From NCBI GenBank assembly GCA_045631525.1, contig JAZQUY010000013.1:26773-90772 (forward strand): 64,000 nucleotides of DNA. The letters run 5' to 3'. This DNA comes from SIG440 sp045631525 (GTDB taxonomy: Bacteria; Bacillota; Clostridia; Monoglobales; Monoglobaceae). A program made the position numbers and the translations under genes. The notes under the pieces are model-generated. The model saw nothing but the letters and a program-made list of their open reading frames with translations, was not told the DNA's origin and did not search any database. How positions within the stretch are numbered: the first letter of the stretch is position 1; every line of letters begins with the position of its first letter. Below, in pieces: positions 17,278-25,322 of this stretch.

Positions 17278-18102
17278 ATGGACTCTTTGAGTATAGTGTG
17301 TGATTCGGACATTGACGAAATAAAAAGAAATATTATAATGGCTGTTGAAAGCACCGAAATTGATTATATTTTGACTCAAAAAATATCTGATAATAAAAAT
17401 AACAGATATTTTTTGACTATAAAAGGTGATAAAGGATTGCCTGCAACCAAGCTATCCGAAATAATCGGCAACTGGATAGTTGATGTTTATATAGAAAATC
17501 TTTCTCAAAAGATGCTCACTATGTATTTTTCACAAATCGAAGCTTATAAAGACCGTATCCTTGAAAGTGCTGCAAAAAAAATGACGGTACTCAAGAATAA
17601 TTATTATAAAAAATATGTTGTTAAAAATTTAACAACATATTTTAAAACAGAAAATTCACTGATTATTGATGGTTTTCTGAAATTCAGGCTTTTTGAATAC
17701 AGAGAAGAGATTTTGGGTGCTCTGTATGATTCAGTAGAGGAATTTTATATTGAACAGGAATATGAAGAATTCCTTGAGTTGCTTTCCCAGTACATTTATG
17801 AAAAAGCACCTATGATTGATTTATTGCATATAAAGCATGATTTTGACGGAAAATTCTATTTTTATGACTTCAAAAAGAACAATATAGCTGTTGATATAGA
17901 AAAAAGCGATGAGATAAATCTTATAGAAAATTTTCTCACAAGGGAAGATATTCTGATAAGCATTCTGATAACTTTAGCACCAAAACGAATTATTTGGCAC
18001 AATAAATACAAAATTGAAAACTTGACAATTATGAACACCGTCAAAGAACTATTTAAAGAAAGATTCTCTTTGTGCAACGGCTGTGAGCTTTGTGAAATAT
18101 AG
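17278..18102 (+). CDS. ytxC: YtxC-like putative sporulation protein
   Basis: A 274-residue soluble protein matching the YtxC family in length and in its middle part: a FLKFRLFEYREEI segment followed by EEFYIEQEYEEFLELLSQYIY. YtxC is a conserved protein of spore formers with no known activity. AAAGGAGG lies about 12 bases before ATG 17278. A CNGCELC motif at the C-terminus could bind metal. Confidence 0.7.
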   Translation: MDSLSIVCDSDIDEIKRNIIMAVESTEIDYILTQKISDNKNNRYFLTIKGDKGLPATKLSEIIGNWIVDVYIENLSQKMLTMYFSQIEAYKDRILESAAKKMTVLKNNYYKKYVVKNLTTYFKTENSLIIDGFLKFRLFEYREEILGALYDSVEEFYIEQEYEEFLELLSQYIYEKAPMIDLLHIKHDFDGKFYFYDFKKNNIAVDIEKSDEINLIENFLTREDILISILITLAPKRIIWHNKYKIENLTIMNTVKELFKERFSLCNGCELCEI

Positions 18103-18121
18103 AAATTTTTTCAAAAATGTA

Positions 18122-18150
18122 TTGCAAAGCAGGGGAATATATGTTATAAT
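18122..18150 (+). promoter_or_regulatory. Promoter of the Xer recombinase gene
   Basis: TTGCAA (18122-18127), 17 bases, TATAAT (18145-18150). Transcription should start near 18157, just before the dif-like palindrome. Confidence 0.75.
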
Positions 18151-18163
18151 TCAAATATATACA

Positions 18164-18191
18164 ATTGCACATAATAAAAATTATGTGCAAT
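18164..18191 (+). other. Candidate dif site (11+6+11 bp, perfectly palindromic arms)
   Basis: Left arm ATTGCACATAA (18164-18174), centre TAAAAA (18175-18180), right arm TTATGTGCAAT (18181-18191). Arms are exact reverse complements. The 11+6+11 architecture and the inner CATAA/TTATG cores are those of Xer recombination sites; aligned by eye to the remembered Escherichia coli dif sequence it agrees at about 20 of 28 positions. It lies between the promoter and the ribosome binding site of a Xer gene. An operator or RNA hairpin is the alternative reading. Confidence 0.6.
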
Positions 18192-18210
18192 AAAGAGGAG
18201 GGAAAAATTA

Positions 18211-19185
18211 ATGAAATACTTTACAGATGTCCCTGAGCCGCTTATTTCGTTTCTTATGTATATCGAGAACATTCAGGGAAAGTCTCAGAGAACTGCTCAA
18301 AGTTATTATTATGACCTTCGTGCTTTCTACAGATTTTTAAAAATAAAATTTATAAACTTTTCCTCTGATTGCGATTTTGATTCCATTGATGTTTTGGATA
18401 TTGATTTATCTATCATAAAAAAAGTTGACCTCAATCTTATATATGAATATATGAATTTTCTAAATCGTGACCGTGGCAATTCTTCATCATCAAGAGCGCG
18501 AAAAATTGCATCCATACGTTCATATTTTAAATATCTTTACAAATCGGGTTTTTTAGCGGAAAATCCCACTGCAGAGCTTGAAACCATAAAACTGCGCAAA
18601 AGACTTCCTGTTTATTTTTCTTTGGAGGACAGTCTTTCATTGCTTTCTGAAATCAACGGAAAAAACGCCGCAAGAGATTATTGCATAATAACGTTGTTTC
18701 TTAATTGCGGGATGCGTCTTGCTGAGCTTGTTGGCATAAATATCACAGATATACGTGGTGATAAACTCACTGTTGTTGGAAAAGGCAACAAAGAACGCAC
18801 AATTTATCTTAATAACGCCTGCATATCCGCAATCAATGACTATATGGCTGCCAGAAATACCCAAATGCCAACTGCATCCGACAGAAACGCTTTGTTTTTA
18901 TCCTCACGCGGCAAACGCATAAGCCGCCGTACTGTTCAGCATCTTGTTGAAATGAATGTCAAAAAACTCGGTCTTGACCCTCACAAATACACTACACACA
19001 AGCTGCGCCACACAGCTGCAACTCTTATGTATCAGGCAGGTGTTGATATCCGCGCTCTTCAGGAAATTCTGGGACACGAACAGCTTTCAACCACTGAAAT
19101 CTATACTCATCTAAGCAACGAACAGCTTCAGGAGGCTGTTGCTGCCAACCCCCTCTCTTCTGTTACCAAGAAAAAAAATAATTAA
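18211..19185 (+). CDS. Tyrosine recombinase, Xer type
   Basis: A 324-residue recombinase. The catalytic residues are all in place: R169 (CGMRLAEL), K191 (VGKGNKER), H263 and R266 (HKLRHT), H289 (LGHEQ) and nucleophile Y298 (EIYTH). The N-terminal SAM-like DNA-binding domain (residues 8-115) carries an insert of about 25 residues (around 48-72) that makes the protein longer than usual XerC or XerD (about 300). AGGAGGG precedes ATG 18211. The dif-like palindrome in its leader and dif-like sequence after its stop suggest chromosome dimer resolution by one recombinase, as for XerS or XerH. A mobile-element integrase is less likely because no cargo is seen. Confidence 0.88.
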   Translation: MKYFTDVPEPLISFLMYIENIQGKSQRTAQSYYYDLRAFYRFLKIKFINFSSDCDFDSIDVLDIDLSIIKKVDLNLIYEYMNFLNRDRGNSSSSRARKIASIRSYFKYLYKSGFLAENPTAELETIKLRKRLPVYFSLEDSLSLLSEINGKNAARDYCIITLFLNCGMRLAELVGINITDIRGDKLTVVGKGNKERTIYLNNACISAINDYMAARNTQMPTASDRNALFLSSRGKRISRRTVQHLVEMNVKKLGLDPHKYTTHKLRHTAATLMYQAGVDIRALQEILGHEQLSTTEIYTHLSNEQLQEAVAANPLSSVTKKKNN

Positions 19186-19212
19186 AATTACAATAATAAT
19201 ATTATGTAAACT
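19185..19212 (+). other. Second dif-like sequence directly after the Xer stop codon
   Basis: Left arm AAATTACAATA, centre ATAATA, right arm TTATGTAAACT. The right arm equals the remembered right arm of Bacillus subtilis dif; the left arm matches its reverse complement at 7 of 11 positions. A third, weaker match with right arm TTATGGTAAAT ends at 19262. The DNA is AT-rich, so chance matches are possible. Confidence 0.35.
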
Positions 19213-19262
19213 GTTTCGCTTAGAGATAAAATTTTAATTCACATAATTATATTATGGTAAAT

Positions 19263-19292
19263 AAAACAGCCCCAAATGTTTGGGGCTGTTTT
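19263..19292. terminator. Bidirectional terminator between xer and ldh
   Basis: AAAACAGCCCCAAA and TTTGGGGCTGTTTT around TG; T-rich on both sides. Confidence 0.9.
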
Positions 19293-20240
19293 TTAATATC
19301 CAATTTCTCTTGCTAAATTTTTTAATTTATCAGCAGATTTTCTCAAATCCTCTATTTCCTTTTCATCAAAATCAATTTCAAGAACTTTTTCCGCACCTTC
19401 GCTTGACACGATTGTGGGGACAGCAAGACACATATCTGAAATTCCATATTCGCCGTCAAGCAAGCTTGAAACCGTCAAAATTGACTTTTCATTACCGATT
19501 ATACTCTCAACAATTCGTTTAACCGAAAGTGCTATTGCATAATACGTAGCACCCTTTTTTTCAATTATCTCATAGGCTGAATTTTTCACCGTTTCGTGAA
19601 AATGCTTGTTTGTCAAAGGCTCTGCGTCACATACACCACTGAACTGACAAAACTTGTTTATATCCATTCCTGCAACCGATGTTGTACTCCATGCCGCAAC
19701 CTCAGAATCTCCGTGCTCGCCAATTATATAAGTGTGAACGTTTCTTACATCCACATTTGTATATTCACCGAGTAGATACTTGAGTCTTGCTGTATCAAGC
19801 ACCGTCCCTGAACCTATGATATGGTTGCGTGAGAACCCTGAAATTTTATATGTTACATAGGTCAGAATGTCAACCGGATTTGTTACCATCATCAAAATTG
19901 TGTCATCGTGGCAATATTTGAGCACGTTTTCAACAATGCTTTCCATAATTTTTGCATTTCTTTTTAGTAAATCCGTTCTTTTTTCCCCCGGCTCCTGACT
20001 GGCACCTGCTGTTATTATCACCATATCAGAACCCTTTATATCCTGATAATCACCTGCAATAATTTTCACAGGACTTACAAAACTGATTCCATGATTCATA
20101 TCAAGAGCATCACCTTCTGCTTTGCCTCTATTTATATCTATCAATACAATCTCAGATACAAGACCGCTGAGCATCAATGTATATGCCGTTGTTGAGCCAA
20201 CAGCTCCAGCACCAATTATTGTTATTTTTCCTTTAAACAT
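19293..20240 (-). CDS. ldh: L-lactate dehydrogenase
   Basis: A 315-residue NAD-dependent enzyme reducing pyruvate to L-lactate. It has the Rossmann motif GAGAVGSTTAY (residues about 10-20), NAD-binding VLIDINRGKAEG, GASQEPGEKRTDLLKRN (the Gln and Arg pair of the mobile loop distinguishes lactate from malate dehydrogenases), TNPVDILTY, and the catalytic His in GEHGDSEVAAWS. The frame is open upstream, but GGGAGGAAGA just before ATG 20240 and homologue length fix the start. Monocistronic. Confidence 0.93.
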   Translation of the reverse strand: MFKGKITIIGAGAVGSTTAYTLMLSGLVSEIVLIDINRGKAEGDALDMNHGISFVSPVKIIAGDYQDIKGSDMVIITAGASQEPGEKRTDLLKRNAKIMESIVENVLKYCHDDTILMMVTNPVDILTYVTYKISGFSRNHIIGSGTVLDTARLKYLLGEYTNVDVRNVHTYIIGEHGDSEVAAWSTTSVAGMDINKFCQFSGVCDAEPLTNKHFHETVKNSAYEIIEKKGATYYAIALSVKRIVESIIGNEKSILTVSSLLDGEYGISDMCLAVPTIVSSEGAEKVLEIDFDEKEIEDLRKSADKLKNLAREIGY

Positions 20241-20307
20241 ATATCTTCCTCCCTTTCTCTTTATTTTGACCTCACCTAATAAAAATATGCAAAAACTTAT
20301 TTTTATA

Positions 20308-20336
20308 TTTACAATAAAGCGAATTTGTGATATAAT
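20308..20336 (+). promoter_or_regulatory. Promoter of the glucokinase gene
   Basis: TTTACA (20308-20313), 17 bases, TATAAT (20331-20336); near-consensus sigma-A promoter in the ldh/glucokinase divergent region. Confidence 0.75.
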
Positions 20337-20362
20337 TTTCACAGACAGAAAGGGTGATTTTT

Positions 20363-21307
20363 TTGTATTTAGGTATTGATCTTGGCGGTACAAATATCGC
20401 CATTGGTTTGGTTGATGAAAACGGAAAGATTGTTGTGCAGGATTCAACCCCTACTCTTGCTCAAAGAACTGCTGATGAAATTATAGATGATATGATTACG
20501 CTTGCTGAAAAGGTGGTCGAAAGCGCAAGCATTTCAAAAGATGCTGTAAAAGCCATTGGCATCGGTTGCCCTGGCGCTATTGACAATGAAAAGGGTGCCA
20601 TTGTTTTTACTGAAAATGTACCATTTTCAAACTACCCGATTTGTGATAGATTTAAAAAACATTTTGACGTGCCCGTTTATCTAGAAAATGATGCAAACGC
20701 AGCGGCCTATGGTGAATATGTGGTAAACGGCGATGATTCAGATATTTTTATTGCCGTGACTTTAGGCACAGGCATCGGCGGTGGAATCATCGTTGGCGGA
20801 AAAATATTCAAAGGCAGCAATGGTGTCGGGGCAGAAATCGGTCACACACCGCTTGTGCTTGGAGGTGTTAGGTGTAGCTGCGGTCAAAAAGGCTGTTGGG
20901 AGGCCTATGCTTCAGTAACTGCCTTAATAAATCAAACAAAAACTGCTATCAGCGAACATCCGGAAAGCTTTATGAACACTCTTGTGCGTGAACGGAGTGT
21001 CATAAACGGCAGAACAGCTTTTGACGCTGCAAAACAAGGTGATAAAGTTGCCCTGGAGGTTGTAGACAAATACATAGAATATGTTGCCGGTGGTCTTGTG
21101 GGAATTGTAAATATATTCCAGCCTAACAAGATTGTTATTGGCGGTGGCATCAGCAAAGAAGGTGCATATCTCATTGACCCGATAATTGAATATGTTAGAA
21201 AATATGATTATAACCAATTCTTAGAACCGGTAAAAATTGAACCCGCTACACTTTATAACGATGCCGGCATAATCGGTGCAGCTTTTGCCGCCAAAAACTT
21301 TTTATAA
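20363..21307 (+). CDS. ROK family glucokinase
   Basis: A 314-residue sugar kinase. N-terminal phosphate motif GIDLGGTNIAIG, ENDANAAAYGE with the catalytic Asp, LGTGIGGGIIVGG, and the ROK zinc signature CSCGQKGCWEAYAS. Zinc-containing glucokinase is the most likely role, feeding glycolysis with pfkA. The start is TTG 20363 with AGAAAGG about 10 bases upstream; GTG 20354 abuts the ribosome binding site. Confidence 0.88.
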   Translation: MYLGIDLGGTNIAIGLVDENGKIVVQDSTPTLAQRTADEIIDDMITLAEKVVESASISKDAVKAIGIGCPGAIDNEKGAIVFTENVPFSNYPICDRFKKHFDVPVYLENDANAAAYGEYVVNGDDSDIFIAVTLGTGIGGGIIVGGKIFKGSNGVGAEIGHTPLVLGGVRCSCGQKGCWEAYASVTALINQTKTAISEHPESFMNTLVRERSVINGRTAFDAAKQGDKVALEVVDKYIEYVAGGLVGIVNIFQPNKIVIGGGISKEGAYLIDPIIEYVRKYDYNQFLEPVKIEPATLYNDAGIIGAAFAAKNFL

Positions 21308-21317
21308 AAGTAAAAAA

Positions 21318-21345
21318 CAGAGCGAATTTTTTCGTTCTGCTTTTT
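21318..21345 (+). terminator. Terminator of the glucokinase gene
   Basis: CAGAGCGAA (21318-21326) and TTCGTTCTG (21331-21339) around TTTT, followed by CTTTTT. Confidence 0.75.
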
Positions 21346-21355
21346 CATTGTATAA

Positions 21356-21379
21356 CGAAAACCACCCATATGGGTGGTT
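21356..21379 (-). terminator. Terminator of the DUF512 operon
   Basis: Perfect 20-base palindrome, AACCACCCAT (21360-21369) and ATGGGTGGTT (21370-21379), followed on the minus strand by TTTCG. It directly follows the DUF512 stop codon. Confidence 0.7.
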
Positions 21380-21384
21380 ATTTT

Positions 21385-22659
21385 CTATTTAAGCAATTCA
21401 TCAAGAAGTTCAAAACCATCATTTCCGACAATTCTTACTTTGACACGGAGTTCTCTTTCAACATCCGAAATTGTGGTATCATCAAGAAAGACCTCTTCGT
21501 AGTGCCTGAGCATAGAAACCGGTATGAGAAGATATTTCCCCAAAACTTTTCCTTTTAGCTGGTTTATAATGTCCCCACCTGTCACAAGTCCGCTGACGGT
21601 AATTTTTTCTCCAAAAAAATTGTTTTTTATTTTTTCAACGTGGATTTTTTCTGTTTCAAGTTCATCAACAAGGCTTTTTATAAAATCAAAAGCGAGATAT
21701 CCGGTAACCAGCGTTTTTTCACTCTTTACACGCATTTTTTTCTTGAAATTGAGAGCATCAAAGAATTCAGCTTTGAGTGATGCACAAAGTCCTACTCCGT
21801 TTTCAATCTGAGGAAATCCGTCATATTCTTCTGCCTCTGGAATTTCACGCTCTGCCATTATATAAAATTCATCGGAAAGATATACAAAGTTTGTGTTGCG
21901 TTCTTTTTTGAATTTTTTCTGCCACTCAGTGACCTGATTTATAACCTCAAGGGAACTTTCTTTGTCAAAAGGCACAAGATTGGTAAGCCCCTCCCTGTGT
22001 GCCGAAATTCCAACAGGAACAATCGACAAGCTTTCTATTGAATCACCAAGCTCATAAAGGTCCGAGATAGTTCTGTCAAGCTCCTCTTTGTCATTAACAC
22101 CGCGGCAAAGCACCACCTGACAATTTATCATGAGCCCGCCGTCTTTGAATCGCCTCAGCTGCTCCATAAGCTTTCCCGCATTTTTATTACTGAGCATTTT
22201 AACCCTGAGCTCAGGATTTGTGGTATGCACAGAAACATTTATGCGCGGAATTGAATATTCAATTATGCGGTCAAGGTCGCTGTCCTTCATATTTGTAAGG
22301 GTCACATAATTCCCCTGCAAAAACGAAAGGCGATAGTCGTCATCCTTGAAATAACAGCTTTCACGCATATCCTGTGGTAGCTGGTCAATAAAGCAAAAAA
22401 TACATTTGTTATGACAAGAACGCGGCTCATCAATGAGCAGCGTCTCAAATTCAATTCCCAAAGGCTCAAAATCTTCGTTTTCGATAACTATACTTCGGTC
22501 TTTAAGGTCAATATTCAGTTTTTCACCGGCAGACAGAAACATATAATCGAGATAATCATGTATCTTCTTGCCGTTGATTGAAATAATTTCATCTCCGGAC
22601 TTGATGCCGTGTCTTTGGGCAAGCGAGCCTGGCAAAACATTATTTACTTTTGCTGACAT
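21385..22659 (-). CDS. DUF512 protein: PDZ-like domain plus radical-SAM-like domain
   Basis: A 424-residue protein. Residues 1-60 form a PDZ-like module (GSLAQRHGIKSGDEIISINGKKI). A CxxxCxxC cluster motif follows (C82, C86, C89 in CHNKCIFCF), as in radical SAM enzymes, and the core contains GNYVTLTNM and CQVVLCRGVND. The C-terminal half is the DUF512 domain (VTGYLAFDFIKSLVDEL; VSGLVTGGDIINQL). Members occur widely in Clostridia and cyanobacteria; the reaction is not known. Its ATG overlaps the stop of the TrpR-like gene by one base (TAATG), so the two are translationally coupled. Confidence 0.88.
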   Translation of the reverse strand: MSAKVNNVLPGSLAQRHGIKSGDEIISINGKKIHDYLDYMFLSAGEKLNIDLKDRSIVIENEDFEPLGIEFETLLIDEPRSCHNKCIFCFIDQLPQDMRESCYFKDDDYRLSFLQGNYVTLTNMKDSDLDRIIEYSIPRINVSVHTTNPELRVKMLSNKNAGKLMEQLRRFKDGGLMINCQVVLCRGVNDKEELDRTISDLYELGDSIESLSIVPVGISAHREGLTNLVPFDKESSLEVINQVTEWQKKFKKERNTNFVYLSDEFYIMAEREIPEAEEYDGFPQIENGVGLCASLKAEFFDALNFKKKMRVKSEKTLVTGYLAFDFIKSLVDELETEKIHVEKIKNNFFGEKITVSGLVTGGDIINQLKGKVLGKYLLIPVSMLRHYEEVFLDDTTISDVERELRVKVRIVGNDGFELLDELLK

Positions 22660-22943
22660 TATTTTGTCTGCTCCTTTTTAAGAACGGTTTTATAACCTTT
22701 TCCATAGTTCAGTGCCTTGTTTACGCGTGAAATTGTGGCACTTGAAGCACCGGTCTTCTCCACAATCTCATTGAAAGTCATACCACTGCTTAAAAGTTTC
22801 GCAACGGTCATACGTTGGGAAATAGAATTAAGTTCATTTATGGTGCAAATATCTTCAAAGAACGCTTTACATTCTTCAATGCTTTCAAGGTTTAGTATAG
22901 ATTTATAAAGATATTCTATCTCTTTGTTTGAAACATCATTCAT
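22659..22943 (-). CDS. YerC/YecD family TrpR-like DNA-binding protein
   Basis: A 94-residue helical protein with the TrpR-type helix-turn-helix: LNSISQRMTVAKLLSSGMTFNEIVEKTGASSATISRVNKAL. In Bacillus the family is YerC, of unknown regulon. AAGGTG upstream supports ATG 22943; earlier in-frame codons lack a ribosome binding site and would overlap the ABC gene. It sits between an amino-acid importer and a DUF512 gene in one run, so it may regulate this operon. Confidence 0.85.
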   Translation of the reverse strand: MNDVSNKEIEYLYKSILNLESIEECKAFFEDICTINELNSISQRMTVAKLLSSGMTFNEIVEKTGASSATISRVNKALNYGKGYKTVLKKEQTK

Positions 22944-22953
22944 AACTTTCACC

Positions 22954-23688
22954 TTACCTTTTAAACCCCTTGAGGAATGCTTGTGTACGTTCATTCTGCG
23001 GGTTATCTATAACATCTTCCGCTTTTCCCTCTTCAACAATATATCCTCCCGCCATAAAAACAACACGGTCGGCAACGTTTTTTGCAAATTCAATTTCGTG
23101 AGTAACAATAACCATAGTCATATCCCTTGCAGCAAGGTCACGGATAACCTTGAGGATTTCGCCTGTAAGTTCAGGGTCAAGAGCGGAGGTCGGCTCATCA
23201 AAAAGCATAACCTTTGGATTCATAGCAAGAGCTCTTGCTATTGCCACACGCTGCTGTTGACCTCCTGAAAGTTGATAAGGATATGCATCAATTTTATCGG
23301 AAAGTCCTACCTGCTCCAAAAGCGAAACAGCGTGCTTTTCAGCTTCTTCACGCGATTCGTTGTTAACAAGCATCGGCGCAAGAGTTATGTTTTCAAGCAC
23401 TGATTTGTGAGGGAACAGATTGAAATTCTGAAAAACCATTCCAAGCTTTTGAAATGCATTACTCTTTTGGTAAACACCGTTCTCTACAACTGTTTCACCA
23501 TCAATGGAAATTGTACCTCCATCCACTGTTTCAAGATGGATGAGGGACCTCAAAAAAGTGCTTTTTCCTGAACCGGAGGGACCGATAAGTGCCACAACTT
23601 CGCCTTCCTGAATTTCCATACTCACATCTTTTAAGACATCAAGCTTTCCAAAGCTTTTCATAACATTTTTAGCAGAAATTACAGACAT
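22954..23688 (-). CDS. Amino-acid ABC transporter, ATP-binding protein (GlnQ-like)
   Basis: A 244-residue ATPase with Walker A GPSGSGKST, signature LSGGQQQR, Walker B VMLFDEPTSALD and switch region VTHE. The FFLR-type sequence FNLFPHKSVLENITLAP is characteristic of polar amino-acid importers (GlnQ, ArtP). It starts 12 bases after the permease and ends 10 bases before the TrpR-like gene. Confidence 0.92.
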   Translation of the reverse strand: MSVISAKNVMKSFGKLDVLKDVSMEIQEGEVVALIGPSGSGKSTFLRSLIHLETVDGGTISIDGETVVENGVYQKSNAFQKLGMVFQNFNLFPHKSVLENITLAPMLVNNESREEAEKHAVSLLEQVGLSDKIDAYPYQLSGGQQQRVAIARALAMNPKVMLFDEPTSALDPELTGEILKVIRDLAARDMTMVIVTHEIEFAKNVADRVVFMAGGYIVEEGKAEDVIDNPQNERTQAFLKGFKR

Positions 23689-23700
23689 ACCAATCCCCTC

Positions 23701-24348
23701 CTATCCTTTATAATAATCCAGTTTCTTTTCCACATAGCCAAGAAGCAATGTGAGAACACCGTTGAACGCAAGGAAATAAAGCGCCGTTGAGAAAAGCGGC
23801 CATATGAGACCCTGCTTTGAAAAACGTTCAGCAAACATCAGAATTTCAACAACACCAATAACACGCGCAAGTGCTGTATCTTTTACAAGGGTGATTATTT
23901 CGTTTCCCATAGGCGGAACTATTCTTTTTACCACCTGAAAAAGTACAACCTTAAAAAACACCTGAGTTTTGGACATAGCAAGGACCTGGCCTGCTTCATA
24001 CTGACCCTTTGGAATACTTTCAATTCCTCCACGATATATTTCAGAAAAATATGCCGCATAGTTAATAGAAAATGCGATGAATGCCGCCATCAGGCGGTCA
24101 CGCATAGGAATTCCCCAAAGAAGTCCCGGCGCATAAAACACCACAAAAAGCTGAAGCATCAAGGGTGTACCGCGTATTATCCAGACAAAAGTTTTCATTA
24201 TGTATTTAAGCGGTTTAAAACTCGACATCGTCCCAAGAGCTATAATAAGTCCAAGGGGGATTGCTACTATAAGTGTTACCGCAAACAGCAGAAAGTTTAC
24301 GCCAAAGCCTTCAAACAATGCTGCTATAATTTCCTGAAATCTATCCAT
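23701..24348 (-). CDS. Amino-acid ABC transporter, permease
   Basis: A 215-residue HisM/GlnP-type permease with about five membrane segments. The EAA loop reads EAGQVLAMSKTQVFFKVVLFQVVKRIVPPMGNE, the coupling site for the ATPase, and FVWIIRGTPLMLQLFVVFY is typical of the polar amino-acid subfamily. It lies between the binding protein and the ATPase genes. Confidence 0.92.
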   Translation of the reverse strand: MDRFQEIIAALFEGFGVNFLLFAVTLIVAIPLGLIIALGTMSSFKPLKYIMKTFVWIIRGTPLMLQLFVVFYAPGLLWGIPMRDRLMAAFIAFSINYAAYFSEIYRGGIESIPKGQYEAGQVLAMSKTQVFFKVVLFQVVKRIVPPMGNEIITLVKDTALARVIGVVEILMFAERFSKQGLIWPLFSTALYFLAFNGVLTLLLGYVEKKLDYYKG

Positions 24349-24376
24349 CGTTCAACCGTACTTTCTGTAAATTTAA

Positions 24377-25201
24377 TTATTTTGCTTTTGAAACCATTAC
24401 CTGTTTGTTCTGCATATAAGGAGCAGAAATGCTCATATTCTCAAGACGTTCGTCTGTGATTGTCATACCATTCCAGATACAGTCAATATTCTTTGCGTTA
24501 AGCTCAATTTCTTTTGAGTTCCAGTTGATTTCAACAAACTTTGCTTCAACACCAAGCTTTTCACATACAGCCTTTGCAAACTCTGTTTCAAAACCGATAA
24601 GCTCTTCGCCATCATAATAGTTCATAGGAGCAAAAAGTGTGATACCAACGATGAGTTCACCCTTTTCTTTCACATAAGCAAGGTCACCCGCAACGATTTC
24701 ATCATTGAAAGCCGCACCGTCTTTAATGATGAGGTCGCCAAGCTTGTAAGCATCTGCGATTTCATCCATCTTGCCCTCAGCAGCGAGTTCAGCAATTGCA
24801 GCATTTACAGCAGGTGTAATGTCACTACCTTTTCTGAATGCGATGCCATATTCTTCGGGATTGAAATCTTTTCCCTCAACAACAGCCAAATCAACAAAGT
24901 CTGTACCCTCACCGATTGAACCGATTGATGTAACATAGTCAACAATAGCAATATCAGATGTGCCTGACTTAACGTCGAGAAGCGCTGTAGCCATTGAATC
25001 TACCGCTGTGAACTCTGCATTTTTGAAGAATTCATCACCTGTTGCAAGCTCTTCGCCTGCTGAACCTGCTTCTGCTACAATGAGTGCGCCGTCAACAGAC
25101 TGTGAATAGTCAACAGCAATGTCGTTTCCACCACAAGCAACAAGGCTGAGCGTTAATGCTGCAACCATCATAAGTGTTAAAATTGTTCTTAAGTTTTTCA
25201 T
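24377..25201 (-). CDS. Amino-acid ABC transporter, substrate-binding lipoprotein
   Basis: A 274-residue family-3 solute-binding protein. The lipoprotein signal ends in LSLVACGG, with C23 as the lipidated residue. GELIVGITLFAPMNYYDGEELIGFETEFAKAVCEKLGV and NIDCIWNGMTITDERLENMSISAPYM are the family hallmarks. A duplicated-looking N-terminal lobe (VDSMATALLDVKSGTSDIAIVDYV) precedes the typical opening sequence, so the lobe order resembles a circularly permuted binding protein. AAGGAGAG precedes ATG 25201. It is the first gene of a five-gene run down to DUF512. The amino acid bound is unknown. Confidence 0.88.
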   Translation of the reverse strand: MKNLRTILTLMMVAALTLSLVACGGNDIAVDYSQSVDGALIVAEAGSAGEELATGDEFFKNAEFTAVDSMATALLDVKSGTSDIAIVDYVTSIGSIGEGTDFVDLAVVEGKDFNPEEYGIAFRKGSDITPAVNAAIAELAAEGKMDEIADAYKLGDLIIKDGAAFNDEIVAGDLAYVKEKGELIVGITLFAPMNYYDGEELIGFETEFAKAVCEKLGVEAKFVEINWNSKEIELNAKNIDCIWNGMTITDERLENMSISAPYMQNKQVMVSKAK

Positions 25202-25244
25202 TTTAAATACTCTCCTTTTGTTATGTATTTATTTTTACTTTAAT

Positions 25245-25273
25245 AGTTTAGCACACTAAATCATTAAAGTCAA
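25245..25273 (-). promoter_or_regulatory. Promoter of the amino-acid importer operon
   Basis: On the minus strand TTGACT (25268-25273), 17 bases, TAAACT (25245-25250). The palindrome TTTAG-CACA-CTAAA (25247-25260) covers the -10 region and could be an operator. Confidence 0.65.
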
Positions 25274-25286
25274 TACCCAAAAATAA

Positions 25287-25315
25287 AAAACCGGATGAAT
25301 TTTTCACCCGGTTTT
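25287..25315 (-). terminator. Terminator of spo0A
   Basis: AAAACCGGATGAA and TTCACCCGGTTTT around TTT, directly after the spo0A stop codon. Confidence 0.85.
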
Positions 25316-25322
25316 AAACTTT

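Noticed and set aside
18164..18191. Intrinsic terminator or attenuator before the Xer gene
   Set aside because: No T run follows the palindrome; a purine-rich ribosome binding site does.
18211..19185. Phage or integrative-element integrase
   Set aside because: No excisionase, tRNA attachment site, phage or conjugation genes are nearby; a Xer-type role fits better.
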